Of a DNA stretch of 8,713 nucleotides, positions 1 through 6,249 are shown piece by piece. The translations under genes were made by a program, and so were the position numbers. The first letter of the stretch is position 1; each line of letters begins with the position of its first letter. The DNA comes from Acidobacteriaceae bacterium. GTDB lineage: Bacteria > Acidobacteriota > Terriglobia > Terriglobales > Acidobacteriaceae. The DNA lies in contig PLBD01000256.1 of NCBI GenBank assembly GCA_003135315.1, positions 502-9,214 of the forward strand, read 5' to 3'. Under the pieces are notes generated by a model. That model did not search any database. It was not told where the DNA came from and was given only the letters and a program-made list of their open reading frames with translations.

Positions 1-662
1 CGCACCTTGAAGTCCGATGAGTGGAGGGTGGTGAGTTCGCCGATGCGCTCGATCACCCGATCGGGCGGCGGCGTCACCGAGTTGGACCCGGCGCCCAGGG
101 CGTAGTGCCCCTGGCGGACGAATACCGTGGTCAATTTGTCCTGCATGACGAGCTTCATCGCGGCGAGCAGATTGGGTTTGTCGTCCACCACCACGTAATG
201 AGAAGCCGGATAGCGCCTCTGCACATGATCCATCACTTTTTCCTTGTGCAGGTAAATCAGCACCGCTCCCTGCACCGCATCCCAGATGCCGGCATGCTGG
301 ACCTTCCGCGGCTGGAACACCACATCGCCGTCCGACAATACCACCGTCCGGCCCAGGGTGCGAAGATGCGCAATGGCCGAGAGAGCGCCGGGAAACAGCA
401 GCTTCGGGAAAGGGAATTCCAACAGGAATTGCGACATGTGCAGGAGCTGCGGATCGTCATCCAGGCCGGCGCGAAACGCCTGCAGGCTGCCCAGGTAGTC
501 CGCGACGCCGGATTTTGCCCGCGATTCCTCGAAGATCCGCCAGTAGCGCTCCCGATGCTCCACACCGAACCATGTTTCGAGTTGCGCGCCCAGCTGCTCG
601 CCGAAGGCGTCGTTGTCGAGCAGCGTGTTGTCGACATCGAACAGAAACACCAAGTCCTTCAT
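1..662 (-). CDS. HAD-superfamily hydrolase (phosphatase-like), 3' end cut by window
   Basis: The frame is open from an ATG at 662 to the window edge, giving 220 visible residues and no stop. HAD motifs appear in order. Motif I is DVDNT at residues 9-13, with D9 the expected nucleophile and D11 the acid/base. Motif II is the serine of VVLSDGD (S110). A motif III lysine lies near K120, and motif IV is VVVDDKPN (D160/D161). The region between motifs I and II is helical and fits a C1-type cap, as in phosphoglycolate-phosphatase-like enzymes. The family removes phosphate from small cytosolic metabolites; the substrate cannot be read from the sequence. The gene follows zwf on the same strand after a 56-bp gap, so co-transcription is likely. 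No clear Shine-Dalgarno precedes the ATG, but motif I sits where expected for this start. The fold is confident, the specificity is not. Confidence 0.85.
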   Translation of the reverse strand, partial: MKDLVFLFDVDNTLLDNDAFGEQLGAQLETWFGVEHRERYWRIFEESRAKSGVADYLGSLQAFRAGLDDDPQLLHMSQFLLEFPFPKLLFPGALSAIAHLRTLGRTVVLSDGDVVFQPRKVQHAGIWDAVQGAVLIYLHKEKVMDHVQRRYPASHYVVVDDKPNLLAAMKLVMQDKLTTVFVRQGHYALGAGSNSVTPPPDRVIERIGELTTLHSSDFKV

Positions 663-718
663 TTTGCGTGGTGCCGGCTGCCGGACCGGCGCTCTCGACT
701 TGGAAGCCTTTCTGGCGC

Positions 719-2128
719 TCATTTGGCAGCGGCTTGCGAACGATTGTCGGCAGACGATGGCTGGGGATCGATCCACGGCCCATCCTGCGCGATGAGTTGG
801 ACAGCTTCATCAGGGCCCCATGTGCCCGGCTCATACTGGTAAACCGGCGTAACGTTGTCGAGGATCGGCTGCACGATGCGCCACTGCGCTTCCACCAGGT
901 CCTGCCGGGCAAAGAGCTCTCCGTTGCCGCGCATGGCGTCGCCGAGCAGGCGCTGGTAGGGCGGCATGACGTCGACGGCTTGACTCTTCAATCTCAATTC
1001 CACGTCCTGGCCCACCATGCGTTCGCCGGGAACCTTCACGCGAACGCCCAGGTCGATGCTGATGTCCGGGCCTACTTGCATTCGCAGGTGTGAGGACTGC
1101 CGCGGCACGATCTCATGGAAAGTTTCTCGTGGTGGACGCTTGAATTCCACAATCGCTTCCATGCAGGTAACCGGCATGACTTTACCGGCACGAATGTAAA
1201 TGGGGACGCCGGCCCAGCGCCAACTGTCGATATGGAGCTTCATGGCGACAAAAGTCTCGACGGTGGAACCTGGAGCCACGCCAGGGACTTGCTTGTAGCC
1301 TTTATATTGGCCGCGGACAACGTCCTCCGGCTTGAGCGGAACGACCGCCTTCAGCAGCGCAGCCTTCTGATCGCGTTCGGCGTCGTGATCTTCGCCGGTC
1401 GGCGGAGCCATCGTAAGATTGCCCAGCACCTGCAGCATGTGGTTCTGGACGACGTCGCGGATAGCGCCGGTCTCATCGTAGAACCTGCCACGGTCACTCA
1501 CGCCGAAACTTTCCGCCATGGTGATCTGGATGCTGCGCACATATTCGCGGTTCCATATAGGCTCGAAGATCGGGTTGGCGAAGCGCGTGTAAAGAATGTT
1601 CTGCACTGGTTCTTTGCCGAGGTAGTGATCGATACGATAGATGTTCTCCTCGGGAAAGAAGCGGTGCAGGGTGCGGTTCAGTTCCTGAGCGGAAGGCAGA
1701 TTGTGGCCGAAGGGCTTTTCGACCACGATTCGCGCGTTGGTCGCACAGCCTGATTTCGCCAGGCCCTCGGCTACCGTGCCAAACAGGCTGGGCGGGACGG
1801 CGAGATAGTGCAGCGGAGCTTTCGCATCGCCGAGTTGCTTGCGAAGCTCGGTGAAGGTCGCCGCGTCGGCGTAGTCGCCATCAACGTAGTGCAAGAGGCT
1901 GACGAGTTTCTCGAAGGCTGCCTGCTCCAGGCCGCCGTTATTCTCCAGGCTGTCCTTGGCACGCGCTTTGAGCTGGTCCAGATTCCAACCGGCCTTGGCG
2001 ACGCCGATGATGGGAAGGCTAAATCCCTCATCGCGGATCAGGTCTTGCAGGGACGGGAAAATCTGTTTGTAAGCCAAGTCGCCCGTGGCTCCGAAAAACA
2101 CGAAGGCATCCGACATTCCATTTGACAT
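719..2128 (-). CDS. zwf: Glucose-6-phosphate 1-dehydrogenase
   Basis: Cytosolic enzyme that oxidises glucose 6-phosphate to 6-phosphogluconolactone with NAD(P)+, the entry step of the oxidative pentose phosphate and Entner-Doudoroff routes. The 469 residues show the family signatures in order: the dinucleotide-binding GATGDLAYK at 13-21, VVEKPFG at 135-141, the substrate-site signature RIDHYLGKE at 165-173, and the likely catalytic base H230 in QNHMLQ. RAGK at 313-316 and LFARQDLVEAQW near the C-terminus also match. Length is at the short end of the usual 470-510. The ATG at 2128 is preceded by GGGAG with a 7-nt spacer, which favours it over a second in-frame ATG four codons later. Neither 6-phosphogluconolactonase nor 6-phosphogluconate dehydrogenase lies next to it; a HAD phosphatase gene follows and a YheT-type hydrolase precedes. 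Confidence 0.97.
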   Translation of the reverse strand: MSNGMSDAFVFFGATGDLAYKQIFPSLQDLIRDEGFSLPIIGVAKAGWNLDQLKARAKDSLENNGGLEQAAFEKLVSLLHYVDGDYADAATFTELRKQLGDAKAPLHYLAVPPSLFGTVAEGLAKSGCATNARIVVEKPFGHNLPSAQELNRTLHRFFPEENIYRIDHYLGKEPVQNILYTRFANPIFEPIWNREYVRSIQITMAESFGVSDRGRFYDETGAIRDVVQNHMLQVLGNLTMAPPTGEDHDAERDQKAALLKAVVPLKPEDVVRGQYKGYKQVPGVAPGSTVETFVAMKLHIDSWRWAGVPIYIRAGKVMPVTCMEAIVEFKRPPRETFHEIVPRQSSHLRMQVGPDISIDLGVRVKVPGERMVGQDVELRLKSQAVDVMPPYQRLLGDAMRGNGELFARQDLVEAQWRIVQPILDNVTPVYQYEPGTWGPDEAVQLIAQDGPWIDPQPSSADNRSQAAAK

Positions 2129-2270
2129 TGATCTGCTCCCAATTGCGGCGTCGTTGCGGGACCTCGTAGCTTTAGCTCAAAACCGCATGACGACAACAGC
2201 GTCTTTGCGCCTGGCGTCCAGCTGAGGCCGATGAGCGGTAAGAATGCCCACGCAGAACGAAGTGTGGCAA

Positions 2271-2298
2271 ATTCTACTCCAAGCAGGTTAATAATCAA
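2271..2298 (-). promoter_or_regulatory. Candidate sigma-70-type promoter for zwf
   Basis: Reading on the minus strand, a -35 TTGATT (complement of 2293-2298) and a -10 TAGAAT (complement of 2271-2276) are separated by 16 bp. They match the consensus at 4 and 5 of 6 positions. Transcription would begin near 2264 and leave a leader of about 136 nt before zwf. The site lies in the 213-bp gap after the upstream hydrolase, so zwf could be transcribed independently. Identified by eye only. Confidence 0.4.
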
Positions 2299-2308
2299 AC
2301 AAGCCTAC

Positions 2309-2321
2309 AGTGTGGGACACT
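2309..2321. promoter_or_regulatory. 13-bp perfect palindrome AGTGT-GGG-ACACT, possible operator
   Basis: Two 5-bp arms flank a 3-bp centre. The palindrome lies 10 bp upstream of the candidate zwf -35 box, a usual place for a regulator site. The heptamer AGTGTGG that starts it recurs at 2261-2267, over the expected transcription start. A role in controlling zwf is inference. A weak terminator stem for the preceding hydrolase gene is an alternative, but no T-run follows on either strand. Confidence 0.3.
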
Positions 2322-2341
2322 CCGGGGTTCGCCGCGGCCTG

Positions 2342-3235
2342 CTAACGGGCAGGAAGTTTGGCCGACGCTTCGCGGTCGACACGCTGGATAAAGGCAATCG
2401 CCTGGCGCTCGGCCCAGCGGCCGTCATAGCCATTGGGAGCGGCGAGGAAGGCGCAATGCCCGCCCTGTGCGGTCTCGACGAAGGAAATGTGCGAATTGCC
2501 TTGCAGCTTGGCGCGCGTTTCCGGCAGCACGCGAATGAAGGGGTCGTCCTGGGCATGAAGCACCAGGGTGGGAACGGCGATGCGGTCGATAACGCCGGAC
2601 GAGGCGGCACGGGTGTAATAGTCCTGGGCATCGCGAAATCCGGAGTAGCGGGCGGTGATCTGGTCGTCGAAGTCGCGCATGCTGCGCATACCGCGCAGGT
2701 AGCGCACATCGTAGCGATCAGGATAAAGCGCTGCTTTGCGCAACATGCGGCGGCGCAAACCCAGAAGGAACTTCCACTCGTAGACGCGATTGGCGCGGGC
2801 GTGCAGCGCGTCGGAGGAAGGAGCAAGGTCCATCGCCGGAGAGACGCCGACGGCGGCTTTGGCCTGCGGCGGGGCATCCGGTCCCCACTCGCCAAGCAGC
2901 TTCAGCACCAGATTGCCGCCCATGGAATATCCCACGAACGCCAGCTTTTGCAGGCCATCTTCGTCGATCAGGGTTTGCGCAATCGCACCGACATCGCCCG
3001 ACATGCCGGAGTTGTACAAGGTGGGACCAAGATGCTCGGTGTCGCCACAGTTGCGCATGTTCATGCGGACGACGTTCATCCCGGCTGCCCAGGCTTTGCT
3101 GCCGGTGCCGATCACATACTGCGATTCGCTGGAGCCTTCGAGCCCATGCACGATGACAACCGTCATCGCCGTTTTGCGCTCGGGCTGCCAATGGCAATGG
3201 CACAACACCTGGACTTCCGGCTCGACCTGAAACAA
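2342..3235 (-). CDS. YheT/AB-hydrolase-family alpha/beta hydrolase (start uncertain)
   Basis: A serine alpha/beta hydrolase resembling the YheT/EMB8 group (COG0429), whose members are usually annotated as putative esterases with undefined substrates. Numbered from the TTG at 3235 (297 residues), the oxyanion region VIVHGLEGSSES is at 27-38. The nucleophile elbow is GYSMGGN with S104. The acid is in HAQDDPF (D230 or D231) and the histidine is H260 in QGGHCAF, so the triad looks intact. There is no signal peptide, so a cytosolic location is expected. The TTG is the first canonical start in this frame, yet coding sequence with the family N-terminus continues upstream (see the next entry). The true protein is therefore probably longer, nearer the 320-345 residues usual for the group. 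It lies upstream of zwf on the same strand after a 213-bp gap and is divergent from the FmdB gene. Confidence 0.85.
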   Translation of the reverse strand: MFQVEPEVQVLCHCHWQPERKTAMTVVIVHGLEGSSESQYVIGTGSKAWAAGMNVVRMNMRNCGDTEHLGPTLYNSGMSGDVGAIAQTLIDEDGLQKLAFVGYSMGGNLVLKLLGEWGPDAPPQAKAAVGVSPAMDLAPSSDALHARANRVYEWKFLLGLRRRMLRKAALYPDRYDVRYLRGMRSMRDFDDQITARYSGFRDAQDYYTRAASSGVIDRIAVPTLVLHAQDDPFIRVLPETRAKLQGNSHISFVETAQGGHCAFLAAPNGYDGRWAERQAIAFIQRVDREASAKLPAR

Positions 3236-3424
3236 CCGCTCTTCAGGCGGAGGAAGAAGATTGCGCCGCGGCAGGAAATTTCCGGCAAGCGTCTGCGCGT
3301 GACCGCTGACGAAAGGGCGGCGCGGCCGAAAGGGCTCTCCGAAGAAGTCGTGCTGCGGCTCCGCTTCGGTGGGTGGAAGACGAAGCTCCGACGCACTCCG
3401 GCCAGATTTGTTCTTGGCAAGGAT
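3236..3424 (-). other. N-terminal coding extension of the YheT-type hydrolase without a canonical start
   Basis: In the hydrolase frame, codons upstream of 3235 stay open to a TAG at 3476-3478. They encode PFRPRRPFVSGHAQT followed by LAGNFLPRRNLLPPPEERLF, which matches the conserved N-terminal region of this family with its GH(A/L)QT signature. No ATG, GTG or TTG occurs in this frame between the TAG and 3235. An ATC at 3422-3424 has AGGAG (3433-3437) at an 8-nt spacing and could be a rare non-canonical start. The nearest ATG (3439-3441) is in a different frame, so a single-base indel, real or a sequence error, would also explain the pattern. Confidence 0.6.
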
Positions 3425-3476
3425 AGACGCGGCTCCTGCATCTATTATGATGTCTTCGTGGCCGTAACCGATTCGC

Positions 3477-3482
3477 TATAAA
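3477..3482 (+). promoter_or_regulatory. Candidate -10 element (TATAAA) for the FmdB gene
   Basis: TATAAA matches the -10 consensus at 5 of 6 positions and sits 39 bp before the likely FmdB start, predicting transcription from near 3489. I see no good -35 box 16-18 bp upstream. The element lies just outside the divergent hydrolase frame, so transcripts of the two genes may overlap here. Confidence 0.28.
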
Positions 3483-3521
3483 CCAGCGATGGGCTGCGAA
3501 TCACGCGGATTGGAGCAATTG

Positions 3522-3740
3522 ATGCCTATTTTCGAATACCGTTGCGAAGCCTGCGGACACAAGTTCGAGGCCATCGTCTTCGGCCAGCAGACGCCGGAAT
3601 GTCCCAATTGTCACACCGAAAAGCTGGAGAAGCAGCTCTCGACCTTCGCCGTCAGCAAGGGCAGCAGTACAGCGTCTCCGGCGGCGGGCTGCGGGCAGGC
3701 CAATTGCTGCAGGATGAACGGCGGCTGCGAGTTGAACTAA
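3522..3740 (+). CDS. FmdB-family zinc-ribbon protein
   Basis: A small protein of 72 residues. The N-terminus MPIFEYRCEACGHKFE is the FmdB/CxxC regulatory-protein signature. Two CxxC pairs (C8/C11 and C27/C30, the latter in CPNC) would form one zinc ribbon. The family is named after a putative regulator of formamidase, but most members have no proven role. The C-terminal tail is glycine- and cysteine-rich (C57, C62, C63, C69), as is common in FmdB proteins, and may bind a second metal. ATG 3522 is chosen because GGAG at 3512-3515 lies 6 nt ahead and the family begins at MPIFEY; an upstream in-frame start at 3489 would add 11 residues without family support. Only 5 bp separate its stop from that of the convergent HTH gene. 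Confidence 0.92.
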   Translation: MPIFEYRCEACGHKFEAIVFGQQTPECPNCHTEKLEKQLSTFAVSKGSSTASPAAGCGQANCCRMNGGCELN

Positions 3741-3745
3741 AGCGG

Positions 3746-4069
3746 CTAGCTCAGCAGCACGTCGGGATTCTTGCGGGCGACATGCAACAGCTTCAGCGTG
3801 GCCTGACGCGGTTGCCGGACGCCTTGCTCCCAGCTCTCGACCGCATTCGAACTTACGTTCAGCAGGCGCGCGAAGAGCGCCTGACTGGCATTCAAGCTCT
3901 CCCGCAAGGCGCGAATATCGCTGCCCTTCATGGGCTTGGGCCGGGGCGGGATCTCCACCGAGCGCAGATCGAGCTTGATGCCGCTCTTTTCTGCAGCAGC
4001 TACTGCCGGGGAACGCTCTTCTTCCTTATGCTTGTTTCGCTTCTTGTCCTTCTTGTTTTTCTTGCCCAT
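3746..4069 (-). CDS. Helix-turn-helix protein, NadS/HigA antitoxin-like, with lysine-rich N-terminus
   Basis: A protein of 107 residues. From about residue 50 it has a Cro/C1-type helix-turn-helix: IRALRESLNASQALFARLL, then NVSSNAVESWEQGVRQP, as in NadS and HigA-like antitoxins and transcriptional regulators. The first 18 residues are strongly basic (GKKNKKDKKRNKHK) and then acidic, probably disordered, and could aid nucleic-acid binding. ATG 4069 is chosen over the in-frame ATG at 4102 because GAGAGGGTGA precedes it and a promoter-like pair ends at 4101, which would leave the upstream ATG untranscribed. No HigB/RelE-type toxin gene adjoins, so it is either an orphan antitoxin-like regulator or a stand-alone repressor. 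Its upstream neighbour on the same strand is an MBL-fold hydrolase, 80 bp away. Confidence 0.82.
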   Translation of the reverse strand: MGKKNKKDKKRNKHKEEERSPAVAAAEKSGIKLDLRSVEIPPRPKPMKGSDIRALRESLNASQALFARLLNVSSNAVESWEQGVRQPRQATLKLLHVARKNPDVLLS

Positions 4070-4100
4070 CGTCACCCTCTCGAAATATCCAATATCCCAC

Positions 4101-4129
4101 ATAGTAGGACTCAGGAAACAGGCAGTAAA
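4101..4129 (-). promoter_or_regulatory. Candidate promoter for the HTH gene
   Basis: On the minus strand a -35 TTTACT (complement of 4124-4129) and a -10 TACTAT (complement of 4101-4106) are 17 bp apart, each matching the consensus at 4 of 6 positions. Transcription would start near 4094, about 25 nt before the preferred start codon. Just upstream, GGCGCTAAAGCGC (complement of 4132-4144) can form a small stem after the MBL gene stop, possibly a weak terminator. Confidence 0.3.
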
Positions 4130-4149
4130 TAGCGCTTTAGCGCCGCGCC

Positions 4150-5001
4150 TCAGCCCACTTTCCGCTGAATCGGCCGCGCCACCGGCCGTCCCTTCTCGCC
4201 TACGTCAAGATATGCCCAGGGCAATTCGTGGTCGTGGGTGAATACTACGAGCCACTGCTGGGGAACGGCGACCTCGTAGAACCGGTGCTTGTTGGCGATG
4301 CTCTCCAGCGGATAGAGATCGTAACCGAGAGTCCAGGTTGGATCGAGGTGCTTGGCATCGGAGACAAGATCGCTGGGATAGGCAGCGACCTCGCCGCCAC
4401 TTTCAACCATGACTGCCTGCATATCGCGCGTGTGTCCGGGATAGACCTTCACCGAAATGCCGGGAACGATTTCCGCGTCGCCTTTGAGCAGCTTCATTTG
4501 TCCGCTGTTGACCAGGGGATCGTAATTGTCGGTCATGTAGCTGACGCGGTCGCGCTCATGCTGCTCGTGAGCATGTTGCAGTTCGCCTTCCTGAACGTAA
4601 TAGGTGGCGCGAGGAAAGGTCGCAACCGGCTTGCCGTTCTTATAGTGGGTGTTCCAGCCGCAGTGGTCGAAGTGCAGGTGGGTGTTGATGACGATGTCGA
4701 TCTCGTCCGGCGAGATTCCGGCCTGCTCGAAGCTCTTCATCAGCAGTGCCTGGTGGCGGTAGATGGCCTGGCTCTTCTCGCTCAGCTTGTTGCCGATGCC
4801 GGTCTCGATGAGGACATTTTGCCGGCCGGTGCGCACCAGCAGAGAATTGGTCGCCAGCGGAATGGTATTGCGCTCGTCGGGCGTGATGCGCTTTTCCCAC
4901 ATGGTCTTGGGGATTATGCCGAACATGGTGCCGCCATCAATGTAGCAGTTGCCGTCCGAGAGGATGGTCAGTTCAAAGTCGCCCAGTGTCGTTCGATGCA
5001 A
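4150..5001 (-). CDS. MBL-fold metallo-hydrolase (TTG start)
   Basis: A metallo-beta-lactamase-fold hydrolase of 283 residues. The metal site is clear: NTHLHFDHCG (H108, H110, D112, H113), H190 in VYPGHTRDMQ, D211 in AYPSDL and a late histidine in VFTHDHE (H256/H258). N-terminal features such as DGGTMFGIIPKTMW and LIETGIGNK fit the large group that includes AttM-like lactonases. Without a specificity marker the substrate is unknown, and lactonase activity would be a guess. There is no signal peptide. The start is taken as TTG 4999-5001 because AGGAG at 5009-5013 lies 7 nt ahead of it; a TTG at 5016 would place that ribosome site inside the gene. The gene overlaps the end of the upstream exported-protein gene by 29 bp, which suggests translational coupling. 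Confidence 0.88.
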   Translation of the reverse strand: MHRTTLGDFELTILSDGNCYIDGGTMFGIIPKTMWEKRITPDERNTIPLATNSLLVRTGRQNVLIETGIGNKLSEKSQAIYRHQALLMKSFEQAGISPDEIDIVINTHLHFDHCGWNTHYKNGKPVATFPRATYYVQEGELQHAHEQHERDRVSYMTDNYDPLVNSGQMKLLKGDAEIVPGISVKVYPGHTRDMQAVMVESGGEVAAYPSDLVSDAKHLDPTWTLGYDLYPLESIANKHRFYEVAVPQQWLVVFTHDHELPWAYLDVGEKGRPVARPIQRKVG

Positions 5002-5683
5002 GGATCGTCTCCTCAAGAGAGTTGTTTTCGATCATACCGGCAGCGTTGGGTGGAGTGACCGGGACCTCGAAATACATGAGTTCATTTCCGCCTGCGTCGC
5101 GCACTCCGGTCAGATAGATATGAGCGCCTGCCAGCGACTGCTTTACGTCGGATATATCGAAAAACAGAAAGCCCGACTTGGTGGTGTGCGGCTCGACGGC
5201 GGCAGCCATGAAATTCGCGGCCAGGATCTCTTCGTACTGCTTCTGGGCCTTCTTGTTCTTATTGCCCGACAGCGGGATGGGGCCGACGCGCGGAGGAGGG
5301 GTAGTGCTGCCGCTGATATGAGCGACGCGGCGAAAGATATCGTCGGTGGTCAGCGAGTCCATTTTGGCGCGGCCGGCCGTCACCAACTGCGCCCGCATGT
5401 TGTTTACCGTGATGGACTGGTCCCCATCGTTCGTGATCACCAGAAAGACCGGCAGAATTCCTTCCTGGTTGTAGGGCGTGATGAAGATGTTGTCCTTGGG
5501 CGAAGTGTTGTAGAGATCGACGGCCGCGGTCACCTTCTCGGCAGCGTGAACGTCCTTGCAGGCGTAGGTGTTCGCGTTTTCGGCGCGCGGGAGAACAAAA
5601 TCCTTCGCGGCCCAGAGCGTCAGCGTGGAGAATGCAACGATCATGCCAACGGTAAACAACAGGCGAGCGCGTCGAGTGAGCAT
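4973..5683 (-). CDS. Membrane-anchored or secreted protein of unknown function
   Basis: I do not recognise this family. The 236-residue product starts with three arginines (MLTRRAR) and a hydrophobic stretch at residues 8-26 (LLFTVGMIVAFSTLTLWAA), a signal peptide or N-terminal anchor; there is no lipobox cysteine. The rest is soluble and looks beta-rich: LPVFLVITNDGDQSITVNNM resembles an immunoglobulin-like strand pair. Next comes a low-complexity proline/lysine stretch (TTPPPRVGPIPLSGNKNKK), and then SGFLFFDISD and AHIYLTGVRD, reminiscent of DUF4352-like extracellular sandwich domains. ATG 5683 puts the signal at the N-terminus and lies just after a -10-like element. An alternative ATG at 5752 would add 23 residues. 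The next gene, an MBL hydrolase, overlaps its 3' end, so the two probably form an operon. Confidence 0.75.
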   Translation of the reverse strand: MLTRRARLLFTVGMIVAFSTLTLWAAKDFVLPRAENANTYACKDVHAAEKVTAAVDLYNTSPKDNIFITPYNQEGILPVFLVITNDGDQSITVNNMRAQLVTAGRAKMDSLTTDDIFRRVAHISGSTTPPPRVGPIPLSGNKNKKAQKQYEEILAANFMAAAVEPHTTKSGFLFFDISDVKQSLAGAHIYLTGVRDAGGNELMYFEVPVTPPNAAGMIENNSLEETILASNDTGRL

Positions 5684-5689
5684 ACCGGG

Positions 5690-5719
5690 ATTATCCGCTT
5701 TGGACGCGGCATTGCTCAA
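5690..5719 (-). promoter_or_regulatory. Candidate promoter for the exported-protein gene, possibly leaderless
   Basis: On the minus strand TTGAGC (complement of 5714-5719) and GATAAT (complement of 5690-5695) are 18 bp apart, matching the consensus at 4 and 5 of 6 positions. The -10 ends 6 bp before ATG 5683, so transcription would begin at or next to the A of the start codon. This fits the lack of a Shine-Dalgarno there. If translation actually begins at 5752, this element is coincidental. Confidence 0.33.
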
Positions 5720-5727
5720 CCCGGCAG

Positions 5728-5755
5728 TTGACGCCCGAGGCCCCGGCAACATAAC
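5728..5755 (+). promoter_or_regulatory. Candidate promoter for the CBS-domain gene
   Basis: TTGACG (5728-5733) matches the -35 consensus at 5 of 6 positions and CATAAC (5750-5755) the -10 consensus at 4 of 6, with a 16-bp spacer. Transcription would start near 5762 and leave a leader of about 26 nt carrying the AAGGA ribosome site. It would be divergent from, and close to, the candidate promoter on the other strand. Confidence 0.35.
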
Positions 5756-5787
5756 CTCGCACTCTTACCGTGAAAGGAACATTCAAC

Positions 5788-6213
5788 ATGAGTCTTTTGC
5801 AATGGTGTGACGAGGGGCCGGCGACGGTTGGTTTGGAGGCGACGGTCGAAGACGCCATACGAACCATGATCGACCGGGCGGTCGGAGCGGTCGCGGTCGT
5901 CGACGAACAGAGAGTTGTGGCCGGCATGTTCACGGAGCGCGACGTGCTGGCCAAATTCGCGCTCAGCGGGCGCGATCCATATACCACTCCGGTACGCGAG
6001 TTGATGAGCCCCATCGTTGAGATGGCCACGGAAGCGACTACCCCGAGTGAGGCGCTGGCAGTAATGCTGGAGCGGCATTATCGCCACATGCCGATTGTGA
6101 GCGAGGAGGGCAAGGTGCTTGGCATCCTCTCTATCCGCAACATCCTGGAAGCGCGGGTTGACGACCTGCTGGCACAACTGGATGGGGCGCAGCAATCCCG
6201 GCCGCTGGCTTAG
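5788..6213 (+). CDS. Two-CBS-domain protein
   Basis: A protein of 141 residues made of a tandem CBS pair (Bateman module) and little else. The first CBS domain spans about residues 12-65, with TVEDAIRTMIDRAVGAVAVV and MFTERDVLAKF. The second spans about 74-128, with ELMSPIVEMATEATTPSEAL, RHMPIVSEEGKVLGILSI and RNIL. Such modules bind adenosine nucleotides (AMP, ATP, SAM or similar) and often act as free-standing sensors; the ligand and partner here are unknown. It is probably cytosolic. ATG 5788 is preferred because AAGGA at 5774-5778 is 9 nt ahead; a GTG at 5770 would place that site inside the coding region. The gene is divergent from the exported-protein gene and convergent with the deacetylase gene, 36 bp from its stop. 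Confidence 0.93.
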   Translation: MSLLQWCDEGPATVGLEATVEDAIRTMIDRAVGAVAVVDEQRVVAGMFTERDVLAKFALSGRDPYTTPVRELMSPIVEMATEATTPSEALAVMLERHYRHMPIVSEEGKVLGILSIRNILEARVDDLLAQLDGAQQSRPLA

Positions 6214-6249
6214 AGGACGGATCACCACAGGGAGCAGAGAGTGCAGTTG

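Noticed and set aside
21..842. Plus-strand open frame of 273 codons opposite the HAD gene and the zwf 3' end
   Set aside because: The minus strand shows all four HAD motifs and the zwf C-terminus here; the plus frame shows nothing recognisable.
1115..1753. Plus-strand open frame of 212 codons within zwf
   Set aside because: Antisense shadow of a highly conserved enzyme, with no ribosome site or domain.
2231..3481. Long plus-strand open frame of 416 codons opposite the hydrolase
   Set aside because: It is antisense to a gene with an intact catalytic triad and has no recognisable motif; composition is that of a complementary-strand shadow.
4132..4144. Intrinsic terminator after the MBL gene
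   Set aside because: The stem is only 4-5 bp and is followed by TATTTACT rather than a U-tract, so it was kept as a note only.
3746..5001. Toxin-antitoxin or defence module made of the HTH and MBL genes
   Set aside because: The MBL protein is a full-length metabolic-type hydrolase with its own operon partner, an 80-bp gap separates it from the HTH gene, and no toxin-like fold is present.
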